A stretch of DNA of 64,000 bases, from positions 1 to 64,000 of the forward strand of contig JBFMAX010000006.1 in assembly GCA_040755395.1 (NCBI GenBank), in the 5' to 3' direction. The position numbers and the translations under genes were made by a program. The notes below the pieces were generated by a model. That model saw only the letters and a list, made by a program, of their open reading frames with translations. It was not told the origin of the DNA and ran no database searches. Every line of letters starts with the position of its first letter. The first letter of the stretch is position 1. This document shows positions 26,981 to 35,004 of this stretch, one piece after another. The stretch is from Nitrospirota bacterium (lineage in GTDB: Bacteria > Nitrospirota > Nitrospiria > Nitrospirales > Nitrospiraceae).

Positions 26981-28372
26981 ATGTTTGACGTGACCAGCCT
27001 CCTAGCGGGCTTCGCCGCCGGCCTTCTGTTGGGTGCGGCGCTCGCCGGCTTCTGGACCGCGGTGCGGCTCAGCGCACAGACGCACGCGCGCCTGATCGAA
27101 AGCGCAGAGCGGGCCCAGCGGGCGGAGGCGGCGGTCTCCGAGCTTCGTCGCCAATCCGAGCAGGAGCGGACCGAAGTTCAGCGGTTGAGGCAGGAACTGG
27201 CCGAGGCCCAGCAGGCGCGAGCCTCGGCCGAGACGCGCGCGGAAGAAGCCCTGAAGAATCTCCAGGAACAGAAGACGCTGCTCAGCCAGGCCCGGCAGGA
27301 TTTGGTCGAGGCTTTTCAGGCGCTCTCCGGTGAGGCCCTGAAACAGAATAATGAAACCTTCCTGAACCTGGCCAAGACGTCCTTCGAAACTCTGCAGGCG
27401 GAGGCGAAGGGCGAGCTTGCGCAGCGCCAGCAGGCGATTCACGAACTGGTGAAGCCGCTCCAGGACGCCCTCAGACGCTACGAAGAGCAGCTCCACGCGC
27501 TCGAACAATCCCGCCAGTCGGCCTATGGCGGGCTGGACCAGCATCTCAAGCTTCTGGCCGAGTCACAGCAGCGGCTCCAGCAGGAGACCGGCAATCTGGT
27601 CAGAGCCTTGCGGGCGCCGACGGTGCGCGGCCGATGGGGCGAGATCACGCTGAAGCGCGTGGCCGAACTGGCTGGCATGGTCGCCCACTGCGATTTCATC
27701 GAGCAGGACACGGTCGACGGCGAGCAGGGGCGCCTGCGTCCGGACATGGTCGTGCACCTACCCGGCGGCCGGCAGATCGTCGTGGACGCCAAGACGGTGC
27801 TCTCGGTCTATCTGGAGGCCCACGAGGCGCCGGATGATCCGCAACGCCTCGAGCGGCTCAGACGACATGCGGCGCAGGTGCGGGCGCGCATGGACGAGTT
27901 GAGTCTCAAGGCGTACTGGAACCAGTTCCCTCAGGCGCCGGAGTTCGTGGTGTTGTTCCTGCCGGGCGAGCAATTTCTCGGCGCGGCGCTGGAGCAAGAC
28001 CCGACGTTGATCGAAGACGGGTTCGCACGCGGGGTCGTGATCGCGACGCCGACGACGCTCATGGCCCTGCTCCGCGCGGTCGCCTATGGATGGCGGCAGG
28101 AACAGTTGGCGGCGCACGCCGAAGAGGCGGGCCGCCTGGGCAAGGATCTCTACGAGCGGATGGCCGTGCTGGCCGAGCACCTGAACGACGTCGGCCAGGC
28201 GCTGGGGAAAAGCGTGGTCGCCTACAACAAAGCGGTCGGCTCACTGGAGACGAGGATTCTGCCCGCCGCGCGCCGGTTCAAGGAGTTGGGCGTGGCGTCG
28301 GACAAGGAGATCCCTCCGCTGGAGCCGGCCGAGATCGTGCCGCGCAAGTGTCTGCCCGTTGACTCACCATAG
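26981..28372 (+). CDS. rmuC: DNA recombination protein RmuC
   Basis: A 463-residue protein. An N-terminal membrane anchor (LLAGFAAGLLLGAALAGFW) leads into a long coiled coil (residues about 30-130, AERAQRAEAAVSELRRQ...). The RmuC nuclease-like core follows: VRGRWGEITLKRVAELAGM, LPGGRQIVVDAKTVLSVYLEA, PEFVVLFLPGEQFLGAAL, and VIATPTTLMALLRAVAYGW. The family limits DNA rearrangements and its core is related to PD-(D/E)XK nucleases. Start has GGAGG upstream. A palindromic repeat follows directly after the stop. Confidence 0.93.
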   Translation: MFDVTSLLAGFAAGLLLGAALAGFWTAVRLSAQTHARLIESAERAQRAEAAVSELRRQSEQERTEVQRLRQELAEAQQARASAETRAEEALKNLQEQKTLLSQARQDLVEAFQALSGEALKQNNETFLNLAKTSFETLQAEAKGELAQRQQAIHELVKPLQDALRRYEEQLHALEQSRQSAYGGLDQHLKLLAESQQRLQQETGNLVRALRAPTVRGRWGEITLKRVAELAGMVAHCDFIEQDTVDGEQGRLRPDMVVHLPGGRQIVVDAKTVLSVYLEAHEAPDDPQRLERLRRHAAQVRARMDELSLKAYWNQFPQAPEFVVLFLPGEQFLGAALEQDPTLIEDGFARGVVIATPTTLMALLRAVAYGWRQEQLAAHAEEAGRLGKDLYERMAVLAEHLNDVGQALGKSVVAYNKAVGSLETRILPAARRFKELGVASDKEIPPLEPAEIVPRKCLPVDSP

Positions 28373-28377
28373 GGCAA

Positions 28378-28588
28378 GCGCGCATTAGCCATGAACGCTT
28401 CTACTGCAATCGCACATTCGCTGCTCCGACGAGCCGGCGCGAGGGCTTCACAGCGCGCCGGCGGGCGGGCTCGCCGCTCAGTCGGTCAACGTACTTTTCA
28501 AGTACGCCTCCCTCCTTTGCGGCTCCACGCGCCCGTCTCGCAACGCGACTGTGCGATTTCGTCACGAACCGTCATGACCAATGCGCGC
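28378..28588. repeat. palindromic intergenic repeat, copy A
   Basis: A roughly 210-base element just after rmuC, bounded by near-perfect inverted ends (GCGCGCATTAGCCATGA and TCATGACCAATGCGCGC). Inside are nested pairs (CAATCGCAC with GTGCGATTT) and an apical hairpin GTACTT-TTC-AAGTAC at about 28491-28505. Blocks shared with copy B after mscL include CATGAACGCTTCT, CTCAGTCGGTCAAC, GCCCGTCTC and CTCCCTCCTT. No coding content. It looks like a MITE- or REP-like family whose position after a stop may give termination or mRNA stability. Confidence 0.8.
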
Positions 28589-28750
28589 TAGGAGACCGCA
28601 TGACCGACGAATAGGAGATGGTCGCGGAGTTTTATCGGCCGTTTCCGAACGCTTGCGACTGCCCCAACGGGATGTCGGCTTGCGGTCTTTCGCTTATGGC
28701 CCGTTCTTTGAATGCGGACACGCTTGAATCGCCATCCCTCAACAAGCGTC

Positions 28751-28779
28751 TTTACATCGTTATCGCCATAGTCTAAAGT
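28751..28779 (+). promoter_or_regulatory. possible promoter of the nucleotide-metabolism island
   Basis: TTTACA, 17 bases, TAAAGT in an AT-richer stretch about 50 bases before the first gene of the 28.8-33.6 kb cluster. Position and spacing are right but the boxes are only moderately good. Confidence 0.35.
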
Positions 28780-28829
28780 CAGGCGATCTCGGGCCGGAGA
28801 CGCTATACGAAGGCCATCACGATGGTGGA

Positions 28830-30422
28830 GTGCTGATAGTGTCGACGACCGCGGAAATCCTCCCGAGAACCTTCGTTCACCTCCCAGGAGTCGGCGCAAC
28901 CATAGAACGGGCTTTGTGGCAGACGAGAATTACCTCTTGGGCGAAATTCCTGAAGTCCCCCGCGCCACTTCCTACCTCTCTCCGTGCGAGATCTGAAGTC
29001 CATCGTGTAGTCCATCAATCGCTGGAAGCATTCGATCGCGACGACGCATTCTTCTTTGCAGAGCACCTTCCCCGCGAGGAATGGTGGAGGCTGTATCCGA
29101 GTTTTCAAGCCAAGGCCGTCTTTTTGGACATCGAGACAACAGGGCTCTCCCATTACTACGACGACATCACGCTCGTGGGCCTCTATGACGGGGAACGGGT
29201 GACAACGCTCATCTCCGGGCATAATCTTCATCAACTTAACGACCTGCTCCCGCAATACCAGATTGTCATCACCTTCAACGGCACGCTGTTCGACATTCCG
29301 TTCCTGAAAACCAAGTTTCCCGCCCTGCAATTGCCGCCGATCCATCTCGATCTACGTTACCTGCTGAAAAGGCTTGGATACTCAGGAGGACTGAAACAGA
29401 TTGAGCGGCGCCTCGGACTGAAGAGAAGCAAGGAAGCCGAATCGGTCGATGGACTGATGGCCACGGTCCTGTGGGCACGCTACCTCCGCGGCGATCTCAG
29501 CGCCCTTGAGCGGCTCGTGAAATACAACACGGCGGATGTAACGAGCCTATGGAGCCTCGTTCGGTTTAGCTGCCAGCGGCTCGCAAGCCGACTCCTCAAC
29601 GGAACCGGATTCCCCCGGCAAGAACCTCGTCTTAGACGCCCCAAGCCCGTGCCTGTCCGAGTGTCGATGAATGGGCCAGGCGTCAAGCTGACCGTGGGCG
29701 GTCACAGGCTTGTGTTGAAATCGCGGCCGGGTGAGCGGCCTACAGTCACGCTCAGCAACCTCTTGGCGAGAATGCCCGGCACACTCAGAATGCCGAAGGT
29801 TGTGGGAATCGATCTTCGGGCCTCAGAGGAGCGGCCGACAGGCTGGGCTTTGCTCAAGGGTGAGTGGGCCGAGACGCGGTTGATCAAAACGGATAAGGAC
29901 CTCGTCAAAGAAACAGTCGAGGAGGCTCCCGACATCATCTCGATCGATTCGCCCCTAGGCATTCCCCTTGGGCGATGCTGTACCGAGGAGTCTTGTCCAT
30001 GCCGGGCCGAAGGCATCTTGCGCGAATGCGAGCGAACCCTGTGGAGGCGTGGGGTGAGGGTCTACCCCTGCCTATTGCCAAGCATGCGGAAACTGACAGA
30101 GCGTGGCGTGCGCCTCGCTAGAGAGTTTCGCAAGCGTGGATACACCGTGATCGAGAGCTACCCAGGCGCCGCCCAGGACATTATGCGAATCCCTCGTAAG
30201 CGATCCAGCCTGGAAGACCTCGCCAGAGGCCTGGAGGCATTTGGCATTCGTGGCGCGTTTCTCTCGCAATCCCGTAGCCATGATGAGTTAGATGCCATCA
30301 CGTCGGCGGTGGTCGGATATTTCTTTCTTACAGGAGACTACGAAGCCCTGGGGGATAGTCGCGAAGAATGCTTGATCGTGCCAAAGCTAGACAATCTGGT
30401 AACAGCCATCACATCTCGATAG
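28830..30422 (+). CDS. fused YprB-like RNase H-fold nuclease and DUF429 protein
   Basis: A 530-residue two-domain protein. Residues about 85-245 form a YprB-type 3'-5' exonuclease-like domain with the DEDD series visible: FLDIETTG, TFNGTLFDIPF, LDLRYLLKRLG and YNTADV. Residues about 325-505 form a DUF429 domain, a predicted RNase H-like nuclease: VVGIDLRASE, IISIDSPLG, YPCLLPSM, VIESYPGA and SHDELDAITSA. The N-terminal 80 residues are helical. The start is uncertain between two GTGs (28830 and 28839). It lies 7 bases before the PurZ-like gene and is probably the first gene of that operon. Nucleic-acid substrate unknown. Confidence 0.8.
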   Translation: MLIVSTTAEILPRTFVHLPGVGATIERALWQTRITSWAKFLKSPAPLPTSLRARSEVHRVVHQSLEAFDRDDAFFFAEHLPREEWWRLYPSFQAKAVFLDIETTGLSHYYDDITLVGLYDGERVTTLISGHNLHQLNDLLPQYQIVITFNGTLFDIPFLKTKFPALQLPPIHLDLRYLLKRLGYSGGLKQIERRLGLKRSKEAESVDGLMATVLWARYLRGDLSALERLVKYNTADVTSLWSLVRFSCQRLASRLLNGTGFPRQEPRLRRPKPVPVRVSMNGPGVKLTVGGHRLVLKSRPGERPTVTLSNLLARMPGTLRMPKVVGIDLRASEERPTGWALLKGEWAETRLIKTDKDLVKETVEEAPDIISIDSPLGIPLGRCCTEESCPCRAEGILRECERTLWRRGVRVYPCLLPSMRKLTERGVRLAREFRKRGYTVIESYPGAAQDIMRIPRKRSSLEDLARGLEAFGIRGAFLSQSRSHDELDAITSAVVGYFFLTGDYEALGDSREECLIVPKLDNLVTAITSR

Positions 30423-30429
30423 GCAGGCC

Positions 30430-31476
30430 ATGCCCCTCACCGTTGTAGTCGGTGGACAATACGGCTCCGAGGGCAAAGGCAAAGTTACTTCCTACCTGGC
30501 TCTCCGGGATAACGTCGACATTGTCGTTCGCTGCGGAGGACCGAACTCAGGCCACACGGTCGAAGTCGGCGAGCAGCGTTACGAACTGCGTCTGCTTCCA
30601 TGTGGCTTCATTAATCCCAATACGCGGCTGCTGCTTGCCGCTGGCTCGTTGATCAACGCGGAGATTCTCTTAACCGAGATCAAGGCTGCCGGCGTCGATC
30701 TTCGAAGGGTTGGCGTAGACCGAAATGCGGGAATCATTTCTGGCGATTACGGAGATGAAGAAGCCAGGCTTCTTCTGCGAGATCGTCTTGGTTCCACCCT
30801 GTCAGGAACAGGGATCGCGGTCGCCTATCGTGTGTTGCGAAGAGTGGATTTCAAATTGGCGAAAGACATCCCGGAGTTGCAGCCTTTTCTTACAGATGTG
30901 TCTGCAGAGGTAAACGCAGTGCTGGATAAAGGCGGCAAGGTCCTCATTGAGGGGACGCAAGGCTTCGGCTTATCCGTCTACCATTCGCCGCACTATCCCT
31001 ATGCGACAAGTCGTGACACGACGGCCAGCGGGTTTCTAAGTGAAGTAGGGGTCAGCCCGCGGTTGGTGACCGACATCGTTATGGCAGTCCGGACTTATCC
31101 GATCCGTGTAGCAGGGAATTCTGGTCACCTTGAAAATGAAATCACGTGGGAGGAAGTCCGCCGGCGAAGTGGATATCCAACTGATGTTCGCGAATTCACG
31201 ACGACCACCAAGAAACTGAGAAGGGTCGGTCTATTCAATCTGGAGTTAGTACAGCGAGCTGCGATGGTGAACAGGCCGACTCAGATCGCCCTCCATGGAG
31301 CGGACTATCTTTCATATTCGAACAAGTCAGTTCGCTCGATCGGTGAGCTTGGGAAAAGGTCCATGGACTTCATTGAAGGAATTGTGCAGAGTCTCTGCAT
31401 TCCAGTGACTCTCATTGGAACAGGGCCTGCGAACGAAGAACTCATCGACTGCACGGTTGGATTTAGAAACGTTTAA
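30430..31476 (+). CDS. PurZ-like short adenylosuccinate synthetase homologue
   Basis: A 348-residue PurA-superfamily enzyme, much shorter than housekeeping PurA (about 430). The P-loop reads GGQYGSEGKGK: the catalytic Asp of PurA (GDEGKG) is Ser, the substitution described for phage PurZ, which makes N6-succino-2-amino-2'-deoxyadenylate from dGMP. Retained are the catalytic His (GGPNSGHTV), EGTQGFGLS, YPYATSRDTTASG, RTYPIRVAGNSG and an aspartate-binding loop FTTTTKKLRRVG. So it probably ligates aspartate to a purine 6-oxo group on a substrate other than IMP. Start has AGGCAGGCC upstream. The operon neighbours are nucleases and nucleotide-binding proteins, not purine genes. Confidence 0.85.
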   Translation: MPLTVVVGGQYGSEGKGKVTSYLALRDNVDIVVRCGGPNSGHTVEVGEQRYELRLLPCGFINPNTRLLLAAGSLINAEILLTEIKAAGVDLRRVGVDRNAGIISGDYGDEEARLLLRDRLGSTLSGTGIAVAYRVLRRVDFKLAKDIPELQPFLTDVSAEVNAVLDKGGKVLIEGTQGFGLSVYHSPHYPYATSRDTTASGFLSEVGVSPRLVTDIVMAVRTYPIRVAGNSGHLENEITWEEVRRRSGYPTDVREFTTTTKKLRRVGLFNLELVQRAAMVNRPTQIALHGADYLSYSNKSVRSIGELGKRSMDFIEGIVQSLCIPVTLIGTGPANEELIDCTVGFRNV

Positions 31477-31510
31477 TCGCAGGAGTCTGTTTAGGTCAAG
31501 AAGGAAAGTG

Positions 31511-32530
31511 ATGGCTTTCCAGGATTATCCAGAGCTGGCCACAAACGATTCTGATGCAGAAGCCCGCTTCGGACTCGCCAAGACAACTGACCCTTTCCCT
31601 GAGATCGCGAACGCCCTGCTCAACTCCGCTGATGTCTACGACTATGTCCGCATAACTGGCATGCTGTACCCATTTCATAAAGACAAACTCAAGTCGGGAT
31701 CGTACGAGGCAGCGATCCGTGGGCGATGCCTGTGGTGGGATGAAAACGGAGAACGTCACGAAAAGCTACTGAGCGATGAGAACCAGGATGAGTTCCCATT
31801 GAAGGCCAATTCTATCGCCTTTGTGCAAGTTGAACCTTTCTTCAGGCTCCCCGACTATATAGCGTTACGATTCAATCTGAAGATCACTCATGTCCACCGA
31901 GGAATACTTCTGGGTACAGGCCCGCTGATTGATCCGGGTTTTGTAGGAAGGCTCCTCATCCCACTCCATAACCTGACTACTAATGAATACACCTTCAAGT
32001 GTGGCGAAGGGCTTATATGGATTGAGTTCACGAAGACGAGCCCTCTACCAGGCCATTCTGGAGCAGCAACGAATGCTTTTGGCCTAACGCGACACGGGAA
32101 ATACGTTTCTTTCCCGGAAAGCAAGAAGAATCTGCAGCCAGAGTACTACCTTGTAAAAGCATCTCCGCACAGGTCTATTCGAAGTTCAATACCAGAGGTA
32201 ATACGACGAAGCGAAGAGGATGCAAGGGAGGCCAGGGCGCTCGCCAGGAGAGCACAAGCTCATGTACAGACGCTACAACTTGCAGGAGGGGTTGTCCTTC
32301 TGTTGACATTAGGAGGTCTTGGATATGCAACATGGACGCTTATTCAAGATGCTTGGAAAGCGGTAGCTGACGTTCAGCAACATCTGCACTCTCACGTAGA
32401 GCAGGAGAAGGATCGAACTCGTATTCTCGAGGAGATATTAAGTCGGTATCAATCAACTCTGCAAAGCTCACCGGAAGGCCATACCTCGAAACAAAAGAGA
32501 CTGCAAAAAGATGGAAAGGCACAGCGGTAA
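31511..32530 (+). CDS. membrane-anchored dCTP-deaminase/dUTPase-fold protein, probably inactive
   Basis: A 339-residue protein. Residues about 20-190 follow the Dcd/dUTPase beta fold: SIAFVQVEPFFRLPDYIALRF, GILLGTGPLIDPGFVGRLLIPLHNLT, then CGEGLIWIEF. In deaminases the block after the IDPGFxG turn reads ITLEL with the catalytic Glu; here it is LLIPL, so the Glu is Pro. The GRSSLAR motif is also absent. It is therefore likely a nucleotide binder rather than an enzyme. A transmembrane helix (LAGGVVLLLTLGGLGYATWTLI) and a charged coiled coil (HSHVEQEKDRTRILEEILS) follow. Start ATG 31511 has AAGGAAAG upstream. Thirty-four bases after the PurZ-like gene. Confidence 0.8.
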   Translation: MAFQDYPELATNDSDAEARFGLAKTTDPFPEIANALLNSADVYDYVRITGMLYPFHKDKLKSGSYEAAIRGRCLWWDENGERHEKLLSDENQDEFPLKANSIAFVQVEPFFRLPDYIALRFNLKITHVHRGILLGTGPLIDPGFVGRLLIPLHNLTTNEYTFKCGEGLIWIEFTKTSPLPGHSGAATNAFGLTRHGKYVSFPESKKNLQPEYYLVKASPHRSIRSSIPEVIRRSEEDAREARALARRAQAHVQTLQLAGGVVLLLTLGGLGYATWTLIQDAWKAVADVQQHLHSHVEQEKDRTRILEEILSRYQSTLQSSPEGHTSKQKRLQKDGKAQR

Positions 32531-32663
32531 CCAGGCCCTATTGCATTTTACGGTCAGACCTTGATTGCTTGGCCCCGATCTCGCTGCGCGGGTTTCATTA
32601 CCGAAATGAGATCGTTTCCGTGATTAAAACTTCGCCGGCCACACGGTCGTCCCATTGAAGCTG

Positions 32664-32873
32664 ATGGATCACTTTTTGGTAATTACTGTGGCTGCAATGG
32701 CCATCTTTTTGGGGTATCGATTGTTCGCCATCTTGCCGGTAGAGCGAGACCCGTTCGGCATGATCCATCCTCTTAGCCTAAAAGCGATATGGCCTAGAAT
32801 AGTGCCGGGAGCAGTCCTAGTTCTGTTTGGGATTGGAATGATCATCTGGCATGTCGGCTGGAAATTTTGCTGA
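32664..32873 (+). CDS. small two-helix membrane protein
   Basis: A 69-residue protein with two predicted transmembrane helices (HFLVITVAAMAIFLGYRLFAIL and VPGAVLVLFGIGMIIWHVGW). The ATG at 32664 is preferred to the TTG three codons earlier. It sits between the deaminase-fold gene and the NUDIX gene on the same strand and shares their lower GC. No recognised family; possibly a membrane partner of the anchored deaminase-fold protein. Confidence 0.55.
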   Translation: MDHFLVITVAAMAIFLGYRLFAILPVERDPFGMIHPLSLKAIWPRIVPGAVLVLFGIGMIIWHVGWKFC

Positions 32874-32940
32874 GAGATGACCACCACGTGCGCCGTCCCA
32901 TGAAAACGAGAGTGGCTCTCTAGCATTAACAGAGTAGCAA

Positions 32941-33615
32941 ATGGAACAAATGGTTCTCGTCCTTAAAGTATCTTCATTGCGTGCCCTTGTGGAATTTCAA
33001 GGGTATAGATTGACGACAGAGGAGTGCATGGATCTTCTGCTTCACCCTTTGAACAACCGCTTTGTAGATCGTAAGTCGGCCGAGGAGGATTTCCGTTACA
33101 AGCAATTGATTCCCTATGTTGTGCTTCGCTGCAGAGAGTTGGTCTTCACTTACGTCAGGGGAAAGAAATCGAGCGAATCACGCCTAGTCGCCATGAGATC
33201 AATTGGAGTCGGTGGCCACATTGAACCGACTGACCAAAGCCTGTTCTCGTCGGATCGCGAGATGTACTTGGAGGCAGCGCGGCGAGAGGTGAACGAAGAA
33301 GTCAAGATCGATACGCCCTACGTCGAGCACGTTGTGGCATTGATCAACGACGACTCGACCGACGTGGGCAGAGTCCACCTCGGCATCATGCACATTTGGG
33401 ATTTGGCGGAGCCCAAGGTGACCAAGCGGGAAGGACTGATCACTCAGGCGGGGTTTGTACCGATTACGAGCTTGAAAAGCAAGCTAGACGAGCTCGAAAC
33501 GTGGTCTCAGATCGCACTTCAGGTGCTTGAGGACTGTCGCGTCCCCAGTTGGGAGAAGAACATCGCAAGCCGACTGCGCGTTGCACCTGGGTGCCCTACG
33601 CAGTCAACAGAATGA
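32941..33615 (+). CDS. NUDIX hydrolase (predicted phosphoesterase type)
   Basis: A 224-residue protein. After an N-terminal strand region (QLIPYVVLRCRELVFTYVRGKK) comes GVGGHIEPTD and then YLEAARREVNEEV. Together they make a NUDIX box with an enlarged insert and the REVNEEV metal-binding Glu residues intact. This arrangement matches the predicted phosphoesterase NUDIX group (COG4112 type). A nucleotide or nucleotide-derivative substrate is likely given its neighbours. Its stop overlaps the start of the PilZ gene by ATGA. Confidence 0.8.
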   Translation: MEQMVLVLKVSSLRALVEFQGYRLTTEECMDLLLHPLNNRFVDRKSAEEDFRYKQLIPYVVLRCRELVFTYVRGKKSSESRLVAMRSIGVGGHIEPTDQSLFSSDREMYLEAARREVNEEVKIDTPYVEHVVALINDDSTDVGRVHLGIMHIWDLAEPKVTKREGLITQAGFVPITSLKSKLDELETWSQIALQVLEDCRVPSWEKNIASRLRVAPGCPTQSTE

Positions 33616-34127
33616 GTGCGAGGCCGTCGATGAAGGGCCCCCATTGCCCTCAATGCGGCACCCCGTTTGTCCGCGTGACTCACCATCAGGGTCGCCTGGA
33701 GCCTCTGCTGAGGTGGTTCAGTGTGTATCCGTTCCGTTGCCAGGTCTGCACCAACCGGTTCGTCGCTCTGCGGCGCGGGATCAAAGATGCGACCCAGTCA
33801 TTCGACCGCCGGGAGTACAAACGGCTGCCCACACATTTCCCCGCCGTCTTCGCCGCGAACCAGCTCTCTCTCGACGAGGTCGTGACCGATCTCTCGATGG
33901 GAGGATGTTCCGTGAGAACCACTCAGCCTCTGGCTCGCGGGACGTTCGTGGAGCTCCTGCTGAAGCCGTCCACTCGCGAGCCGGGGATCAAGGTCGAGAC
34001 GGCGATCGTCTGCTGCGTGCGCCCGTCCGCCGTCGGCGTGAAATTCCTCGAAGTCGAGCCTCAAGAGAAAGCCCGTCTCAGTCGGGTGGTCCACAGCCTG
34101 CTCCTCAGCCAGACCGCCGCTCCTTAA
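33612..34127 (+). CDS. zinc-ribbon PilZ-domain protein
   Basis: A 171-residue protein. The N-terminal zinc ribbon is CPQCGTPF ... CQVCTNRF. The PilZ domain has the c-di-GMP motif RREYKRLP (RxxxR type) and the second motif DLSMGGCSVRT (DxSxxG). Both are intact, so c-di-GMP binding is likely. The start overlaps the NUDIX stop, although an internal ATG at 33630 is possible. GC returns to genome level here, so this gene probably belongs to the host backbone. Its 3' end overlaps panC convergently by 23 bases. Confidence 0.8.
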   Translation: MSARPSMKGPHCPQCGTPFVRVTHHQGRLEPLLRWFSVYPFRCQVCTNRFVALRRGIKDATQSFDRREYKRLPTHFPAVFAANQLSLDEVVTDLSMGGCSVRTTQPLARGTFVELLLKPSTREPGIKVETAIVCCVRPSAVGVKFLEVEPQEKARLSRVVHSLLLSQTAAP

Positions 34128-35004
34128 GAACCGTTCGCCCGCCCCTACTTTTTCTCGCCGGAACGGTCACGAGCAGATTGTCGATCAGGCGGACTTTGCC
34201 GATCCTGATCGCGCCCAGCAGTGCGACCGTCCCCGCTGCGCGCCGCAGCGGTTCGAGCGTCCGGGCGTCGCACATGACGAGGTAGTCGATCTGGGCCAGC
34301 GGTTCGGCGGCCACGGTGTCGTGCATGGTTCGGCTGATCTGAACTCCGGACCGGATGCCGGATCGAATGGCGGCCCGCCCCGCTTGAAGGGCCCGATAGA
34401 GGACGGGCGCGGCGCGGCGCTGTGCCGTCGTCAGGTACACGTTGCGGGAACTGAGCGCGAGGCCGTCGGCTTCGCGCACGGTGGGGTGAATGACGACGCT
34501 GACGCCGAGATTCAGGTCCTCAACCAGACGTTGCACAAGCACCGCCTGCTGGTAGTCCTTCTGCCCGAAGACCACCAGGTGCGGTCGCACGAGGCAGAGC
34601 AGTTTCGTCACGACGGTCGCGACGCCTTGAAAGTGGAGCGGGCGCGCAGCCCCTTCCCACCGCCGCGCAAGATCGTGGACCGTGACGGCGGTCTGAAACC
34701 CGGGCGGATACATGGCTGCTCGGCTCGGGGCGAAAAGCACATCGACCCCTTCCTGCGCGCACAGGGCCCGGTCCTGCGCGAATGGCCTCGGGTAGCGGGC
34801 CAGGTCTTCAGCCGGGCCGAATTGCCGCGGGTTGACGAAGAGACTCACAACGAGCGCGTCGCAGGACAGGCGGGCCTTTCGGATCAGCGCGCGATGCCCT
34901 TCATGCAACGCGCCCATGGTCGGCACGAGGCCGATCGTCACGCCTTCGCGGTGGAGCCGGCAGCTCCACATCCCCATCGCCCGAGGAGTTGTGATGATGT
35001 TCAT
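34105..35004 (-). CDS. panC: pantothenate synthetase
   Basis: Joins pantoate and beta-alanine with ATP. The 299-residue protein has the adenylation motifs PTMGALHEGHRALI (HxGH type), SLFVNPRQFGP, FGQKDYQQA and SSRNVYL (KMSKS-equivalent region). It has a basic C-terminal tail. Its start ATGA overlaps the folK stop, so the two vitamin genes form an operon transcribed leftward. Confidence 0.95.
   Translation of the reverse strand: MNIITTPRAMGMWSCRLHREGVTIGLVPTMGALHEGHRALIRKARLSCDALVVSLFVNPRQFGPAEDLARYPRPFAQDRALCAQEGVDVLFAPSRAAMYPPGFQTAVTVHDLARRWEGAARPLHFQGVATVVTKLLCLVRPHLVVFGQKDYQQAVLVQRLVEDLNLGVSVVIHPTVREADGLALSSRNVYLTTAQRRAAPVLYRALQAGRAAIRSGIRSGVQISRTMHDTVAAEPLAQIDYLVMCDARTLEPLRRAAGTVALLGAIRIGKVRLIDNLLVTVPARKSRGGRTVLKERRSG

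Noticed and set aside
28588-28899. 103-codon leftward frame between the palindromic repeat and the nuclease gene
   Set aside because: No ribosome-binding site or domain, and it overlaps the start of the nuclease gene and its probable promoter.
28830-33615. Prophage remnant carrying purZ
   Set aside because: No integrase, structural, lysis or replication gene and no attachment repeat are visible; kept only as an alternative origin.
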